A stretch of DNA of 64,000 bases from Microbacterium sp. VKM Ac-2870 (GCF_015350795.1 NZ_JADKSH010000001.1:124461-188460); one strand, 5' to 3'; shown: positions 1-9,620, counted from the stretch's first letter. Numbers and translations: made by a program. The notes: a model not told the origin generated them from the letters alone.

Positions 1-2
1 TG

Positions 3-842
3 CGTGCCAACGTGCGTCTCGATCAAACGGATGCCGCGGCACAGACCATGGGCCCGTCGATCGGCGGCGGCCTCGTCGGGCTCCTCGGCGCACCGATCGC
101 ACTCATCGTCGACGCGGTGAGCTACCTCGTCGATGCCGCACTCAACGCGACCCTGCGCGTCGATGAGGAGCGTCAGGGCGAGCGACCCCGCGGAGTGGGC
201 GCCGAGATCCGCGAGGGCTTGGCATGGACCTACCGGCACCCCACGCTGGGTCCGCTGACCCTCTCGACACACGTCTGGTTCATCGCGAACGGCGCGGCGA
301 TGACGGTGTTGTCTCTTCTCGCGCTGAGGGAGCTGGGATTCTCCCCATTCACCTTCGGGCTTCTGCTGACGGTCTTCGGCGTGGCGAGCTTGATCGGCGC
401 CTCCTGTGCGGCCGTGATCACGACGCGAGTGGGCGCGGGGCGCGCCATCATCGGCGCCCGTGCGATGTACCCGGTGGCGTGGCTCCTCGTTGCGGTCGCC
501 CCGGCGGCGCCCGGCGGCACCGTCGCTCTGTTCGTGGCGCTCATGCTGCAGGGGCTCGCGATGGGGACGGAGAACTCGCCCGAGCAGATGCTGTGGCAGA
601 CGCTCACCCCCGACCGATTGCTGGGGAGGACGAACGCGACGCGCCGCGCCGGCAACCGCACACTCGCGGCGTGCGGGGCGCTTGTCGCCGGCGGCGCCGC
701 TGGACTGGTGGGGGAGCGCCCCGCGCTGGTCGGCATCGCGGTCATCTTCGCCGTTGCCGCGGCGATAGCGGCATTCTCGCCGCTGCGGGTCAGTGAGAAC
801 CGATCCCCAGGGCCGGAAGAAGAACGTCGTCCACCAGGGTGA
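3..842 (+). CDS. MFS exporter, 3' part (MFS_3 / EntS-like)
   Basis: This is the C-terminal part of a major facilitator transporter; the reading frame is open to the window edge, so the true start lies upstream. About 280 residues are seen, with repeated hydrophobic helices. Near the beginning, QTMGPSIGGGLV followed by DAVSYLV resembles the mid-protein signature of the MFS_3 family (EntS-like siderophore or drug exporters). The substrate cannot be told from sequence. Its last 53 bases overlap the 3' end of the convergent TetR gene, so the charged, Pro/Gly-rich C-terminal tail is encoded opposite that gene. The internal GTG at 12 is not thought to be the start, because conserved sequence continues before it. 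Confidence 0.8.
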   Translation, partial: RANVRLDQTDAAAQTMGPSIGGGLVGLLGAPIALIVDAVSYLVDAALNATLRVDEERQGERPRGVGAEIREGLAWTYRHPTLGPLTLSTHVWFIANGAAMTVLSLLALRELGFSPFTFGLLLTVFGVASLIGASCAAVITTRVGAGRAIIGARAMYPVAWLLVAVAPAAPGGTVALFVALMLQGLAMGTENSPEQMLWQTLTPDRLLGRTNATRRAGNRTLAACGALVAGGAAGLVGERPALVGIAVIFAVAAAIAAFSPLRVSENRSPGPEEERRPPG

Positions 843-1416
843 TGACGTAGTCGCGGTCGACGGTGTGACCGAGCATGAGCGACTTGTAGGCCGTCATCGA
901 AGGGATGACCTGCGCGAGCAGGTGGACGTCGACATCGGTAGATACCTCGCCCCGCTCGATCGCCCGCTGGATGAGAGTGCGGATGGCAGCGGCACGCGGC
1001 TCGACGATCACGGCGCGCGCCGCATCAGCGAACTCGGGAGAGGCCGACATCAGGGAGACCATGCCGGCCATGATGCGGAGCTTCCGCTCGCCGTCCTTCA
1101 CGGCCGGCGTCTTGATGTTCGCGACCAGATCGCCACGAAGGGATCCGGTGTCGGGCAGGTCTGTCGGGTGGCTGCTCTTCATGCAGGCGACCGCGTCGAT
1201 GACCAACTCGGCCTTCGACGGCCAGCGTCGATACACGGTCGCTTTGCCCGCCCGCGCGCGGGTGGCGACCATGTCGACCGTCATCCCCTCGTAGCCCTTC
1301 TCCGCGAGCACATCGAGCGTCGCCGAGAGGATCTCCGGATCGCGGGAATGGTCGCGCTTGCGGCCGAGCTTGGGGGTGGAGTCGACGTCCTCCGCGCTGA
1401 GGGTTGTGTCTGCCAT
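790..1416 (-). CDS. TetR-family transcriptional regulator
   Basis: A 208-residue repressor-type protein. The N-terminal helix-turn-helix lies at about residues 47-65 (VATRARAGKATVYRRWPSK), the standard TetR arrangement, followed by an all-helical ligand domain. It is divergent from the MFS exporter at 1498, with three evenly spaced operator-like repeats between them, so it very probably represses that exporter and itself. A TATACT hexamer (1423-1428, minus strand) ends 6 nt before the ATG, suggesting a leaderless mRNA. Its 3' end overlaps the upstream MFS gene by 53 bp in convergent orientation. The inducer is unknown. Confidence 0.85.
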   Translation of the reverse strand: MADTTLSAEDVDSTPKLGRKRDHSRDPEILSATLDVLAEKGYEGMTVDMVATRARAGKATVYRRWPSKAELVIDAVACMKSSHPTDLPDTGSLRGDLVANIKTPAVKDGERKLRIMAGMVSLMSASPEFADAARAVIVEPRAAAIRTLIQRAIERGEVSTDVDVHLLAQVIPSMTAYKSLMLGHTVDRDYVITLVDDVLLPALGIGSH

Positions 1417-1428
1417 GGGAACAGTATA

Positions 1429-1470
1429 GTTCAGGAACTCGCACGTTCAGGAACCAGTTGGTTTCGGAAC
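1429..1470. promoter_or_regulatory. Triple operator-like repeat between tetR and MFS gene
   Basis: GTTCAGGAAC occurs at 1429-1438 and again at 1445-1454, and GTTTCGGAAC at 1461-1470. The three copies start exactly 16 bp apart. Each core is a small palindrome (GTTC-NN-GAAC, degenerate in copy 3). The array sits between the two divergent start sites and abuts the minus-strand -10 (1423-1428), while the plus-strand TATAGT is at 1485-1490. This is the natural binding site for the TetR protein. Binding itself is inferred. Confidence 0.65.
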
Positions 1471-1497
1471 TGGCTGGTGTCGTATATAGTCTCCCGC

Positions 1498-3009
1498 ATG
1501 ACCTCACCTTCACCCGCTGCCGCCGCCTCGGCGCACTCGTCACGGCGATGGCTGACGCTCGCCGTCGTCGGCCTGGCTCAACTCATGGTCGTGCTCGACG
1601 CGACCGTCGTGAACATCGCCCTCCCGGCCGCGCAGGCCGACCTGCAGTTCTCCAACGGAGACCGCCAGTGGATCATCACGGCGTACTCCCTGGCGTTCGG
1701 TTCGTTGTTGCTGCTGGGCGGACGCCTGTCGGACCTCATCGGACGCAAGCGCGCCTTCATCATCGGGCTCATCGGCTTCGCGCTCGCCTCCGCCTTGGGC
1801 GGAATGGCGGGCTCCTTCGGCATGCTCGTGTTCGCCCGTGCCCTGCAAGGCGCGTTCGGCGCCCTCCTCGCCCCGACCGCGCTGGCCGTGCTGACGACGA
1901 CCTTCACCGACCCGAAGGAGCGCGGCCGCGCGTTCGGTGTCTTCGGTGCGATCGCGGGTGCCGGCGGAGCCATCGGCCTCTTGCTCGGCGGCATCCTCAC
2001 CGAAGACCTGAGCTGGCGCTGGAACCTCTACATCAACGACGTCATCGCGGTCGTCGCGATCGTCGGTGCGATCTTCTTCGTCCACACCGTCGCTCGCACC
2101 GGCCCCCGGCCCAAGCTCGACGTTCCTGGAACGCTGCTGGTCTCGGGCGCGCTCTTCGCGCTCGTCTACGGCTTCTCGCACGCAGAGACCGACGGCTGGG
2201 GTGCGCCTCTCACCTGGGGGATGCTCGCGGCATCGGGCGTGCTGCTCGTTGCGTTCGTCCTCTGGCAGCGTCGCGCCTCGCATCCGCTGCTGCCGTTGCG
2301 AATCGTCCTCGACCGCAACCGGGCGGCGGCCTACAGCTCGATCCTGATCGCGGGCGCGGGCATGTTCGGCATCTTCCTCTTCGTCACCTATTACCTGGAG
2401 ACGACGCTGGGCTACTCGCCCATCCAGACGGGGCTGTCCTTCCTGCCGATGATCATCATGCTCGTGCTGAGCGCGCAGCTGTCGACCAACATCTTCCTGC
2501 CGCGGTTCGGGCCCAAGGTGATGGTGCCGATCGGCATGCTGCTGGCGATGTCGGGCATGGTGCTGCTGACGCAGCTCGACGCCGCGAGCCGATACGCGGT
2601 CAGCGTGCTGCCTCCGCTCATGCTGCTCGGTCTGGGGATGGGTTCGATCATGCCGCCCTCCATCCAGACCGCGACGCTCGGGGTCGATCGAGAGTTCGCC
2701 GGCGTCGCGTCCGCGATGGTCAACACCTCTCAGCAGGTCGGGGGCTCGATCGGCACGGCACTTCTGAACACCCTGGCAGCCACCGCCGCGACGGACTTCG
2801 TGACGGCGCACGCGCCGGCCACGCCACAGGTGCTCGCGGACGCCGCCATCCACAGCTATGCCACGGCCTACGCCTGGGGTGCGGGAGCGTTCGCGCTCGG
2901 CGCTGTCGTCGCTGCGGTGACGTTCCGTCGAAAGGGACGGCCGTCGACGAACCGGACGGGGGTCGATGGCGCGGTCGAAGCCGCGGGGGAGCCGGTACTC
3001 GCTCACTGA
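1498..3009 (+). CDS. MFS drug exporter, DHA2 (EmrB/QacA) family
   Basis: A 503-residue, 14-helix-type proton antiporter. LDATVVNIALP in the first helix is the DHA2 motif D1, and GGRLSDLIGRKRAF is motif A in loop 2-3. The frame is open far upstream, but ATG 1498 starts right before the conserved first helix and lies 7 nt after TATAGT (1485-1490), which fits a leaderless transcript; the upstream extension runs antisense to tetR and is rejected. Divergent to tetR, which presumably controls it. Likely exports a hydrophobic or cationic toxic compound; the substrate is unknown. Confidence 0.9.
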   Translation: MTSPSPAAAASAHSSRRWLTLAVVGLAQLMVVLDATVVNIALPAAQADLQFSNGDRQWIITAYSLAFGSLLLLGGRLSDLIGRKRAFIIGLIGFALASALGGMAGSFGMLVFARALQGAFGALLAPTALAVLTTTFTDPKERGRAFGVFGAIAGAGGAIGLLLGGILTEDLSWRWNLYINDVIAVVAIVGAIFFVHTVARTGPRPKLDVPGTLLVSGALFALVYGFSHAETDGWGAPLTWGMLAASGVLLVAFVLWQRRASHPLLPLRIVLDRNRAAAYSSILIAGAGMFGIFLFVTYYLETTLGYSPIQTGLSFLPMIIMLVLSAQLSTNIFLPRFGPKVMVPIGMLLAMSGMVLLTQLDAASRYAVSVLPPLMLLGLGMGSIMPPSIQTATLGVDREFAGVASAMVNTSQQVGGSIGTALLNTLAATAATDFVTAHAPATPQVLADAAIHSYATAYAWGAGAFALGAVVAAVTFRRKGRPSTNRTGVDGAVEAAGEPVLAH

Positions 3010-3019
3010 TCCTCGGCCA

Positions 3020-3059
3020 GAGGCCGTCGTTCGTCCTTTGGATGGCGGACGACGGCCTC
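3020..3059. terminator. Hairpin after MFS gene
   Basis: GAGGCCGTCGTTCGTCC (3020-3036) can pair with GGCGGACGACGGCCTC (3044-3059) with one bulged or mismatched base, enclosing a 7-nt loop. It sits 10 bp after the MFS stop codon. No T-run follows, so its efficiency as an intrinsic terminator is uncertain. Confidence 0.5.
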
Positions 3060-3083
3060 GCCGCGTGCGGCTAGTGTCGGCCT

Positions 3084-3524
3084 ATGGTGACCATCACAGC
3101 CCTCACCGCCGCCGACCGAGATGACTGGACGCCCCTCTGGCAGGGCTATCTGACCTTCTACGAGAGCGCGGTGTCAGACGAGGTCACCGACGACGTCTAT
3201 CGACGCCTGGTCGACGCCGACGTGTTGCACGGCGCCCTGGCGCGCGACGACGAGGGCCGCGCCGTCGGCATCGTGCATTGGCTCTATCACCCCGCGACAT
3301 GGGCGATCGGTCCCTCCTGCTACCTGGAGGACCTCTTCGTCTCGCCCGACGTGCGCGGCGGCGGGGTCGGAGGGGCGTTGATCGCGCATGTCCGCGCGCA
3401 CGCGGTCGAGGCGGGCGCGACGAAGGTGTACTGGCTCACCCAGCGGGACAACACCACGGCCCGGGCGCTCTACGACCGCGTCGCCACAGAGTCGGGCTTC
3501 GTGCACTACCAGATCGGACTCTGA
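3084..3524 (+). CDS. GNAT N-acetyltransferase
   Basis: A single-domain, 146-residue acetyltransferase of the GCN5 superfamily. The acetyl-CoA pyrophosphate loop is visible as VRGGGVGGALI, preceded by the beta-4 strand YLEDLFVSPD, and the C-terminal motif B region contains the typical NTTARALYDRV helix. The start follows TAGTGT (3072-3077) by 6 nt, another leaderless arrangement. The acceptor substrate cannot be inferred; neighbours give no clear link. Confidence 0.85.
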   Translation: MVTITALTAADRDDWTPLWQGYLTFYESAVSDEVTDDVYRRLVDADVLHGALARDDEGRAVGIVHWLYHPATWAIGPSCYLEDLFVSPDVRGGGVGGALIAHVRAHAVEAGATKVYWLTQRDNTTARALYDRVATESGFVHYQIGL

Positions 3525-3545
3525 CCGACCGCTGCCGAACTCGTC

Positions 3546-3800
3546 TCAGCGCTTGAGGCGCTTGGCGAGCAGCTTCTCTTCATCGCCGCGGAGGGGCGAG
3601 TCGGTGGCGATGAGTCGTCCGCGCGAAGCGCGGTAGGTGTCGACGATGGTGCCGATCGACAAGGCCAGCGTGATGCCCCAGCTCAACCACGCCAGTGCTT
3701 GGCGCCACGTGAAGGGCACGTCGCCGCGGAGCCCTCGCAACAATGCGACACCGCTGGTCACGGCGGAGATGATCCCGGTCCCGAACAGGTACTTGCGCAT
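3546..3800 (-). CDS. Small two-helix membrane protein, unknown
   Basis: An 84-residue protein not recognised by family. Two hydrophobic stretches are visible (about residues 5-23 and 34-52), separated by a short basic loop, with a charged C-terminal tail ending KRLKR, so it is probably an inner-membrane protein with a cytoplasmic tail. The ATG lies 6 nt after TAACGT on the minus strand (3807-3812), consistent with a leaderless mRNA. It is divergent from otsA and their -10 boxes overlap. Confidence 0.6.
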   Translation of the reverse strand: MRKYLFGTGIISAVTSGVALLRGLRGDVPFTWRQALAWLSWGITLALSIGTIVDTYRASRGRLIATDSPLRGDEEKLLAKRLKR

Positions 3801-3806
3801 GCGACC

Positions 3807-3816
3807 ACGTTAGCCT
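3807..3816. promoter_or_regulatory. Face-to-face -10 boxes sharing one TA
   Basis: The ten bases ACGTTAGCCT contain TAACGT read leftwards (3812-3807, for the small membrane gene) and TAGCCT read rightwards (3811-3816, toward otsA). The two hexamers share the central TA. The same geometry recurs at 38441-38450 and 54421-54430 between other divergent genes. Confidence 0.55.
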
Positions 3817-3843
3817 GGAAGAAGACCTGCCGAGAGGAGCCGC

Positions 3844-5265
3844 GTGAGCGACCCGAAAACCGAGGCCGATGTCATCGTCGTGTCGAACCGTCTGCCCGTC
3901 GATCACGACGAGAACGCGGAAGGGGGCTGGCGGCGCTCGCCCGGAGGCCTCGTGTCGGCACTCGAACCGGTGCTGCAGAAGACCGGCGGCGCCTGGGTGG
4001 GCTGGCCGGGAACGGCGGGCCTCGAGCTCGACCCCTTCGAGTTCGATGGCATGGCGCTCGTTCCCGTCACGCTGAGCGCCGACGACGTCGAGCTGTACTA
4101 CGAGGGCTTCTCGAACGACACGATCTGGCCGCTGTACCACGACGTCATCTCGCCACCCGCCTACCACCGGGAATGGTGGGAGGCCTACGTCCGCGTCAAC
4201 GAGCGGTTCGCGCGGGCCGCGGCATCCGTTGCGGCGCCCGGCGCCCTCGTCTGGGTGCAGGACTATCAGCTGCAGCTCGTTCCGCGGATGCTGCGCGAGT
4301 TGCGTCCTGACGTGGTCATCGGGTACTTCCACCACATTCCCTTCCCGGCATACGGCTTGTACGCTCAGCTGCCGTGGCGCAAGCAAGTGCTGGCCGGACT
4401 TCTCGGAGCGGATGTGATCGGCTTCCAGCGGGTTCAGGATGCCGGCAACTTCACCAACGCGGTGCGACGTCAGTTGGGGCTCGAGACGAAGGCCGGCGCG
4501 ATCCGGGTCACCGCAGAGGATGGCTCGGTGCGGACGGCGGTAGCGAGGGCCTACCCGATCTCTATCGACACCGAGGCCTACGACGAACTCGCCCGTCGCC
4601 CAGAGGTGCAGGCGCGGGCGAAGGAGATCAGAGAGAGCTTGGGCGATCCGCAGACCGTGCTGTTCGGTGTGGACCGCCTCGACTACACCAAAGGGATCGG
4701 TCACCGTCTGAAGGCCTACGGCGAGCTCTTGGAAGAGAACCGCCTCGAGGTCGAGGACGTGACTCTCGTGCAGGTCGCCAGCCCCAGCCGCGAGCGCGTG
4801 GCCGCGTACATGCAACTGCGCGACGAGATCGAGTTGACGGTGGGTCGTATCAACGGCGACTACGACACCGTGGGACACACCGCCATCCGCTACCTCCATC
4901 ATTCGTATCCGCGGGAGGAGATGGTGGCTCTCTATTTGGCGGCGGACGTCATGCTCGTCACGGCGTTACGCGACGGCATGAACCTCGTCGCCAAAGAGTA
5001 TGTCGCGAGCCGCGTCGATAGCCGTGGCGTGCTCGTGCTCAGCGAGTTCACCGGCGCGGCCGACGAGCTCTCGCAGGCCGTCAAGGTCAACCCGCACGAC
5101 ATCGATGGCCTGAAGGACGCGATCATGACCGCGATCGACATGCAGCCCGCTGAGCAGGCGCGCCGCATGCGTGCGCTCCGTCGTCGGGTTCGCGAGCGCG
5201 ACGTGGCCGACTGGTCGCGCCGCTTCCTCGCTGACCTCCATGCCGTTCGCGGTGACGACGCATGA
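3844..5265 (+). CDS. otsA: Trehalose-6-phosphate synthase
   Basis: Glycosyltransferase family 20 enzyme (473 residues) that makes trehalose 6-phosphate from a nucleotide-glucose and glucose 6-phosphate in the cytosol. Recognisable motifs are SNRLPVDHD at the N terminus, [43 protein letters not shown] and [15 protein letters not shown], in the family order. The GTG start has GAGAGGAG just upstream. The stop overlaps the otsB start by 4 bp (ATGA), so the two are translationally coupled; together they form the OtsAB stress/osmolyte pathway. Confidence 0.95.
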   Translation: MSDPKTEADVIVVSNRLPVDHDENAEGGWRRSPGGLVSALEPVLQKTGGAWVGWPGTAGLELDPFEFDGMALVPVTLSADDVELYYEGFSNDTIWPLYHDVISPPAYHREWWEAYVRVNERFARAAASVAAPGALVWVQDYQLQLVPRMLRELRPDVVIGYFHHIPFPAYGLYAQLPWRKQVLAGLLGADVIGFQRVQDAGNFTNAVRRQLGLETKAGAIRVTAEDGSVRTAVARAYPISIDTEAYDELARRPEVQARAKEIRESLGDPQTVLFGVDRLDYTKGIGHRLKAYGELLEENRLEVEDVTLVQVASPSRERVAAYMQLRDEIELTVGRINGDYDTVGHTAIRYLHHSYPREEMVALYLAADVMLVTALRDGMNLVAKEYVASRVDSRGVLVLSEFTGAADELSQAVKVNPHDIDGLKDAIMTAIDMQPAEQARRMRALRRRVRERDVADWSRRFLADLHAVRGDDA

Positions 5266-7754
5266 GCGCGCCCGACCCGATCACCGCGCTGGCGCGCACC
5301 GACCGGCTGCTGATCGCCCTCGATTTCGACGGCACGCTCGCGCCCCTCGTCGACGAACCGATGCAGGCGCGCATGAGCCCCGCCGCGCGCGCCGCCGTCG
5401 ACGCGTTGGCCACGGCGCCCGCCACCACCGTGGCGCTCGTGTCGGGACGCACGCTGCGCGACCTGCGGGTGATCGCCGAGCACGATGACGCATCACCGAT
5501 CCTCCTCGCCGCTTCGCACGGGGCCGAGCAGTGGCCGCCGCGCGATGGCCAGGAAGCGGACGTGGATGCCGACGACGTCGCTCTTCGCGACCGCTTGCGT
5601 TCTCAGGCGGAGGACATCGCCGGAGCCATCGAGGGTGCGTGGATCGAACCGAAGGAGTTCGGGTTTGCGCTCCACACGCGCCTCGTCCACGACGACGCGC
5701 GCAAGAGCCAGGTGCACGACGATGTCGCGACGATGATGACTGTCGCGGCGCCGCACTGGCGCCGCCGCGACGGCCACGACATCCTCGAATACGCGTTCCG
5801 CTCCGAAGGCAAGGACGGCGCGATCGAGCGTCTACGCGTCCAGACCGGAGCGACCGCCGTGCTGTTCGCCGGGGACGACGTCACCGACGAGGATGCGCTG
5901 CGGAGCCTCGGTCCTGATGACCTTGGTGTGAAAGTGGGCCCGGGAAAGACGGCCGCAACGGTGCGCGTTGACGGAATCGCCGAGCTCGCGGAGCTCCTGG
6001 TGCGGGTGGCGCGCGAGCGCGTCACCACGCGGGAATACAATGCGAGGATGCCTGGCAGCGACCCCACCATCGATATCAAGCCCCGCAGTCGTGTCGTCAC
6101 CGACGGTATCGAGGCAACCACCTCCCGCGGCATGCTGCGCGCCGTCGGGATGGGCGACGAGGATTGGGACAAGCCCCAGATCGGCATCGCCTCGAGCTGG
6201 AACGAGATCACGCCCTGCAACCTGAGCCTGGACCGGCTTGCGCAGGGCGCGAAGGAGGGCGTGCACGCCGGCGGGGGCTACCCGCTGCAGTTCGGCACGA
6301 TCTCCGTTTCGGACGGCATCTCGATGGGCCACGAGGGCATGCACTTCTCGCTCGTCTCCCGTGAGGTCATCGCCGATTCCGTCGAGACCGTCGTCATGGC
6401 CGAGCGTCTCGACGGCACGGTGTTGCTCGCCGGTTGCGACAAGTCGATCCCGGGCATGCTGATGGCCTCCGCGCGTCTCGATCTGTCGAGCGTCTTCCTC
6501 TACGCCGGTTCGATCGCGCCGGGATGGGTCAAGCTGTCGGACGGCACCGAGAAGGACGTGACGATCATCGACTCGTTCGAGGCCGTCGGTGCCTGCCTGG
6601 CCGGAAAGATGAGCGAAGCCGACCTCAAGCGCATCGAGTGCGCCATCGCGCCGGGCGAGGGCGCCTGCGGCGGCATGTACACCGCCAACACCATGGCGTC
6701 CGTCGCCGAGGCGCTCGGACTCAGCCTGCCCGGCTCGGCCGCCCCGCCGTCGGCAGACCGCCGGCGCGACTACTTCGCACACCGCTCGGGGGAAGCCGTC
6801 GTCAACCTGCTGCGCCTGGGCATCACGACGCGTGACATCCTCACGAAGGAGGCGTTCGAGAACGCCATCGCGCTCGCGATGGCCCTCGGCGGCTCGACGA
6901 ACGTGGTGCTGCACCTGCTGGCGATCGCGCGCGAAGCCGAGGTCGAGCTCAGCCTGCACGACTTCAACCGCATCGGCGACAAGGTGCCGCACGTCGCGGA
7001 CATGAAGCCCTTCGGCGCGTACGTGATGAACGACGTCGACCGGCACGGCGGCATCCCCGTGATCATGAAGGCCATGCTCGATGAGGGCCTGCTGCACGGC
7101 GATGCGCTCACGGTCACGGGCAAGACGCTCGCCGAGAACCTCGCCGACCTCGACCCCGACCCCGTTGATGGCACCGTCATCCACACGTTCGACAACCCCA
7201 TCCACGCCACCGGCGGAATCACGATCCTGCATGGCTCGCTCGCCCCGGAGGGCGCGGTCGTCAAGACCGCCGGCTTCGATGCCTCGGTGTTCGAGGGGCC
7301 TGCACGCGTGTTCGAGCGCGAGCGCGCCGCGATGGACGCGCTGGAGGCGGGGGAGATCGCTGCGGGCAGCGTGATCGTCATCCGCTACGAGGGTCCGAAG
7401 GGCGGCCCGGGCATGCGCGAGATGCTCGCCATCACCGCGGCCATCAAGGGCGCCGGGCTCGGAAAAGATGTACTACTCTTGACAGACGGCAGATTCTCAG
7501 GCGGCACAACCGGCCTGTGCATCGGCCACATAGCACCCGAAGCGGTGGACGCAGGTCCCATCGCCTTCGTGCGCGATGGTGATCTGATACGGGTCGATAT
7601 CGCGGCTCGCACTCTCGACCTACTCGTCGACGACGCAGAGCTGAACTCCCGCCGTGACGGCTGGGAGCCGCTTCCCCCTCGCTACACCCGTGGCGTTCTG
7701 GCCAAGTACTCGAAACTCGTGCGCTCCGCAGCGGAGGGCGCGACGACAGGCTGA
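5262..7754 (+). CDS. otsB: OtsB-IlvD continuous reading frame (trehalose-phosphatase joined to dihydroxy-acid dehydratase)
   Basis: One uninterrupted 830-codon frame. Residues 1 to about 253 are a trehalose-6-phosphate phosphatase of the HAD superfamily: nucleophile motif DFDGTLAP at 21-28, VSGRT motif, and [10 protein letters not shown] as the Mg-binding motif. The end of OtsB ([14 protein letters not shown]) runs without any stop codon through VTTREYNAR into a full-length IlvD from residue 263. Since the first in-frame stop is at 7752, ribosomes starting at otsB must make the fusion unless the assembled sequence has an error here. The two enzymes belong to unrelated pathways. An independent IlvD start at 6048 is described separately. 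otsB overlaps otsA by 4 bp. Confidence 0.8.
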   Translation: MSAPDPITALARTDRLLIALDFDGTLAPLVDEPMQARMSPAARAAVDALATAPATTVALVSGRTLRDLRVIAEHDDASPILLAASHGAEQWPPRDGQEADVDADDVALRDRLRSQAEDIAGAIEGAWIEPKEFGFALHTRLVHDDARKSQVHDDVATMMTVAAPHWRRRDGHDILEYAFRSEGKDGAIERLRVQTGATAVLFAGDDVTDEDALRSLGPDDLGVKVGPGKTAATVRVDGIAELAELLVRVARERVTTREYNARMPGSDPTIDIKPRSRVVTDGIEATTSRGMLRAVGMGDEDWDKPQIGIASSWNEITPCNLSLDRLAQGAKEGVHAGGGYPLQFGTISVSDGISMGHEGMHFSLVSREVIADSVETVVMAERLDGTVLLAGCDKSIPGMLMASARLDLSSVFLYAGSIAPGWVKLSDGTEKDVTIIDSFEAVGACLAGKMSEADLKRIECAIAPGEGACGGMYTANTMASVAEALGLSLPGSAAPPSADRRRDYFAHRSGEAVVNLLRLGITTRDILTKEAFENAIALAMALGGSTNVVLHLLAIAREAEVELSLHDFNRIGDKVPHVADMKPFGAYVMNDVDRHGGIPVIMKAMLDEGLLHGDALTVTGKTLAENLADLDPDPVDGTVIHTFDNPIHATGGITILHGSLAPEGAVVKTAGFDASVFEGPARVFERERAAMDALEAGEIAAGSVIVIRYEGPKGGPGMREMLAITAAIKGAGLGKDVLLLTDGRFSGGTTGLCIGHIAPEAVDAGPIAFVRDGDLIRVDIAARTLDLLVDDAELNSRRDGWEPLPPRYTRGVLAKYSKLVRSAAEGATTG
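6036..6041 (+). promoter_or_regulatory. Internal -10 box for leaderless ilvD
   Basis: TACAAT lies inside the 3' end of the otsB coding part, 6 nt before ATG 6048. This spacing matches about twenty other -10/start pairs in the window and suggests ilvD is also transcribed on its own as a leaderless mRNA. No good -35 is visible at the standard distance. Confidence 0.5.
6048..7754 (+). CDS. ilvD: Dihydroxy-acid dehydratase (own start inside the otsB frame)
   Basis: Fe-S dehydratase of valine and isoleucine synthesis (2,3-dihydroxy-isovalerate to 2-ketoisovalerate, and the methylvalerate equivalent); 568 residues, the normal family length from this ATG. Cluster cysteines are in [15 protein letters not shown] and [23 protein letters not shown] and [11 protein letters not shown] are also family signatures. 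The start follows TACAAT by 6 nt. It is in frame with otsB upstream with no intervening stop. Codons 472-530 or so use an unusual run of AT-rich synonymous codons. It precedes ilvBNC and presumably works with them. Confidence 0.93.
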   Translation: MPGSDPTIDIKPRSRVVTDGIEATTSRGMLRAVGMGDEDWDKPQIGIASSWNEITPCNLSLDRLAQGAKEGVHAGGGYPLQFGTISVSDGISMGHEGMHFSLVSREVIADSVETVVMAERLDGTVLLAGCDKSIPGMLMASARLDLSSVFLYAGSIAPGWVKLSDGTEKDVTIIDSFEAVGACLAGKMSEADLKRIECAIAPGEGACGGMYTANTMASVAEALGLSLPGSAAPPSADRRRDYFAHRSGEAVVNLLRLGITTRDILTKEAFENAIALAMALGGSTNVVLHLLAIAREAEVELSLHDFNRIGDKVPHVADMKPFGAYVMNDVDRHGGIPVIMKAMLDEGLLHGDALTVTGKTLAENLADLDPDPVDGTVIHTFDNPIHATGGITILHGSLAPEGAVVKTAGFDASVFEGPARVFERERAAMDALEAGEIAAGSVIVIRYEGPKGGPGMREMLAITAAIKGAGLGKDVLLLTDGRFSGGTTGLCIGHIAPEAVDAGPIAFVRDGDLIRVDIAARTLDLLVDDAELNSRRDGWEPLPPRYTRGVLAKYSKLVRSAAEGATTG

Positions 7755-7816
7755 GGCCCCCGACTCCGACGGCGGGAAGCCGCCCTCACACGCATCCGAA
7801 CACCCGAGGTATCACC

Positions 7817-9619
7817 ATGTCTCTCGACACCGCGGCCGTGCCGCGACCACCCGCCCGAGGAACTTCCACCGCTCCCATGATGACGGGCGCCCAAGCCGTC
7901 GTCCGCTCCCTCGACATGCTCGGGGTGACCGACGTGTTCGGTCTTCCGGGTGGCGCGATCATGCCGGTCTACGACCCGCTCATGGACGACGACGCGGTGC
8001 GCCATATCCTCGTGCGTCACGAGCAGGGCGCGGGTCACGCCGCGGAGGGGTACGCCGCGGCATCCGGTCGTACCGGCGTCGCGATCGCGACCTCGGGCCC
8101 CGGAGCGACGAACCTGGTGACGGCCATCGCCGACGCCTATATGGACTCGGTGCCGATCGTCTGCATCACCGGCCAGGTGTTCAGCCACCTCATGGGAACC
8201 GACGCGTTCCAGGAGGCCGACATCGTCGGCATCACGATGCCGATCACCAAGCACTCGTTCCTCGTCAAGAGCGCCGAGGAGATCCCCGGCGCGATCGCCG
8301 CCGCGTTCGAGGTCGCCTCGACCGGCCGTCCCGGACCCGTGCTCGTCGACATCACAAAGGATGCGCAGCAGGCATCCGCTCCCTTCGTGTGGCCGCCGAA
8401 GATCGACCTGCCCGGATACCGGCCGGTGACGAAGGCGCACGGCAAGCAGATCCAGGCGGCGGCGCAGTTGATCGCGCAGGCCAAGAAGCCCGTGCTCTAC
8501 GTAGGCGGCGGCGTGGTGCGCGCGCGTGCGGCGGCCGAGCTGCGCGTGTTCGCAGAGGCGACCGGTGCGCCCGTCGTGACGACGCTGATGGCGCGCGGGG
8601 CCTTCCCCGATTCGCACGCGCAGAATCTCGGCATGCCCGGTATGCACGGCACCGTTCCCGCGGTGCTCGCGTTGCAGGAGTCCGACCTCATCGTGGCCCT
8701 CGGTGCGCGATTCGACGACCGGGTCACCGGCAAGGCCGACGAGTTCGCTCCGAACGCGCAGGTCGTGCACGTCGACATCGACCCCGCGGAGATCTCGAAG
8801 ATTCGGACCGCCGACGTTCCGATCGTGGGCGACCTCAAGGAGGTGCTCGTCGACCTGGATGCGGCCTTCCAGAGCGCCCGCGCCGACCACGCCCCGGATA
8901 TCGCCGAGTGGTGGTCGTACCTCGACGGGCTGCGCGCCGAGTTCCCCCTGGGGTACTCCGAGCCCGAGGACGGACTTCTCGCGCCGCAGTACGTGATCAA
9001 GCGCATCGGCGAGCTCACCGGACCCGAGGCCGTCTACGCCGCGGGCGTGGGTCAGCACCAGATGTGGGCTGCTCAGTTCATCCAATACGAGCGTCCCAAC
9101 GCGTGGCTGAACTCCGGTGGCGCCGGCACGATGGGCTACTCGGTGCCTGCCGCCATGGGCGCGAAGGTCGCCGAGCCCGACCGCGTCGTGTGGGCCATCG
9201 ACGGCGACGGCTGCTTCCAGATGACGAACCAGGAACTCGCCACGTGCGTCCTGAACGACATCCCGATCAAAGTCGCGATCATCAACAACTCGAGCCTCGG
9301 CATGGTGCGCCAGTGGCAGACGCTCTTCTTCTCCGGACGGCACTCCCACACCGACCTGAACACCGGTCACGGCACGGTGCGGGTTCCCGATTTCGTGAAG
9401 CTCGCCGAAGCGTATGGCTGCCTCGGCATCCGCGTCGAGAAGGCGGAAGAGGTGGATGCCGCCATCACGCTGGCCCTCGAGACGAACGATCGTCCGGTCG
9501 TCATCGACTTCGTCGTGTCGGCCGACGCGATGGTGTGGCCGATGGTGCCGCAGGGCGTGAGCAACAGCTTCGTGCAGTACGCACGACAGCATGCGCCCAC
9601 CTTCGACGGGGAGGACTGA
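7817..9619 (+). CDS. ilvB: Acetolactate synthase, large (catalytic) subunit
   Basis: Thiamine-diphosphate enzyme (600 residues) condensing two pyruvates to acetolactate or pyruvate with 2-ketobutyrate. The catalytic glutamate is in [14 protein letters not shown] near residue 70, ThDP/Mg binding is shown by [15 protein letters not shown] followed by [12 protein letters not shown], and the central FAD-associated domain has [16 protein letters not shown] stands 6 nt before the ATG. ilvN follows 1 bp after the stop, then ilvC, giving the usual ilvBNC order. The 62-bp gap after ilvD holds only a short GC-rich hairpin and no leader peptide that I can see. Confidence 0.97.
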   Translation: MSLDTAAVPRPPARGTSTAPMMTGAQAVVRSLDMLGVTDVFGLPGGAIMPVYDPLMDDDAVRHILVRHEQGAGHAAEGYAAASGRTGVAIATSGPGATNLVTAIADAYMDSVPIVCITGQVFSHLMGTDAFQEADIVGITMPITKHSFLVKSAEEIPGAIAAAFEVASTGRPGPVLVDITKDAQQASAPFVWPPKIDLPGYRPVTKAHGKQIQAAAQLIAQAKKPVLYVGGGVVRARAAAELRVFAEATGAPVVTTLMARGAFPDSHAQNLGMPGMHGTVPAVLALQESDLIVALGARFDDRVTGKADEFAPNAQVVHVDIDPAEISKIRTADVPIVGDLKEVLVDLDAAFQSARADHAPDIAEWWSYLDGLRAEFPLGYSEPEDGLLAPQYVIKRIGELTGPEAVYAAGVGQHQMWAAQFIQYERPNAWLNSGGAGTMGYSVPAAMGAKVAEPDRVVWAIDGDGCFQMTNQELATCVLNDIPIKVAIINNSSLGMVRQWQTLFFSGRHSHTDLNTGHGTVRVPDFVKLAEAYGCLGIRVEKAEEVDAAITLALETNDRPVVIDFVVSADAMVWPMVPQGVSNSFVQYARQHAPTFDGED

Positions 9620-9620
9620 G

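Noticed and set aside
793-1497. Long 5' extension of the DHA2 exporter
   Set aside because: The stretch is antisense to tetR and crosses the divergent promoters; the transporter fold begins at ATG 1498.
7755-7816. Attenuator or leader peptide before ilvB
   Set aside because: Only 62 bp long; there is a small GGCGG/CCGCC hairpin but no short frame rich in Val, Ile or Leu.
7682-9592. 636-codon minus-strand frame opposite ilvB
   Set aside because: Complement of a well-conserved acetolactate synthase gene, with no start signals or recognisable fold.
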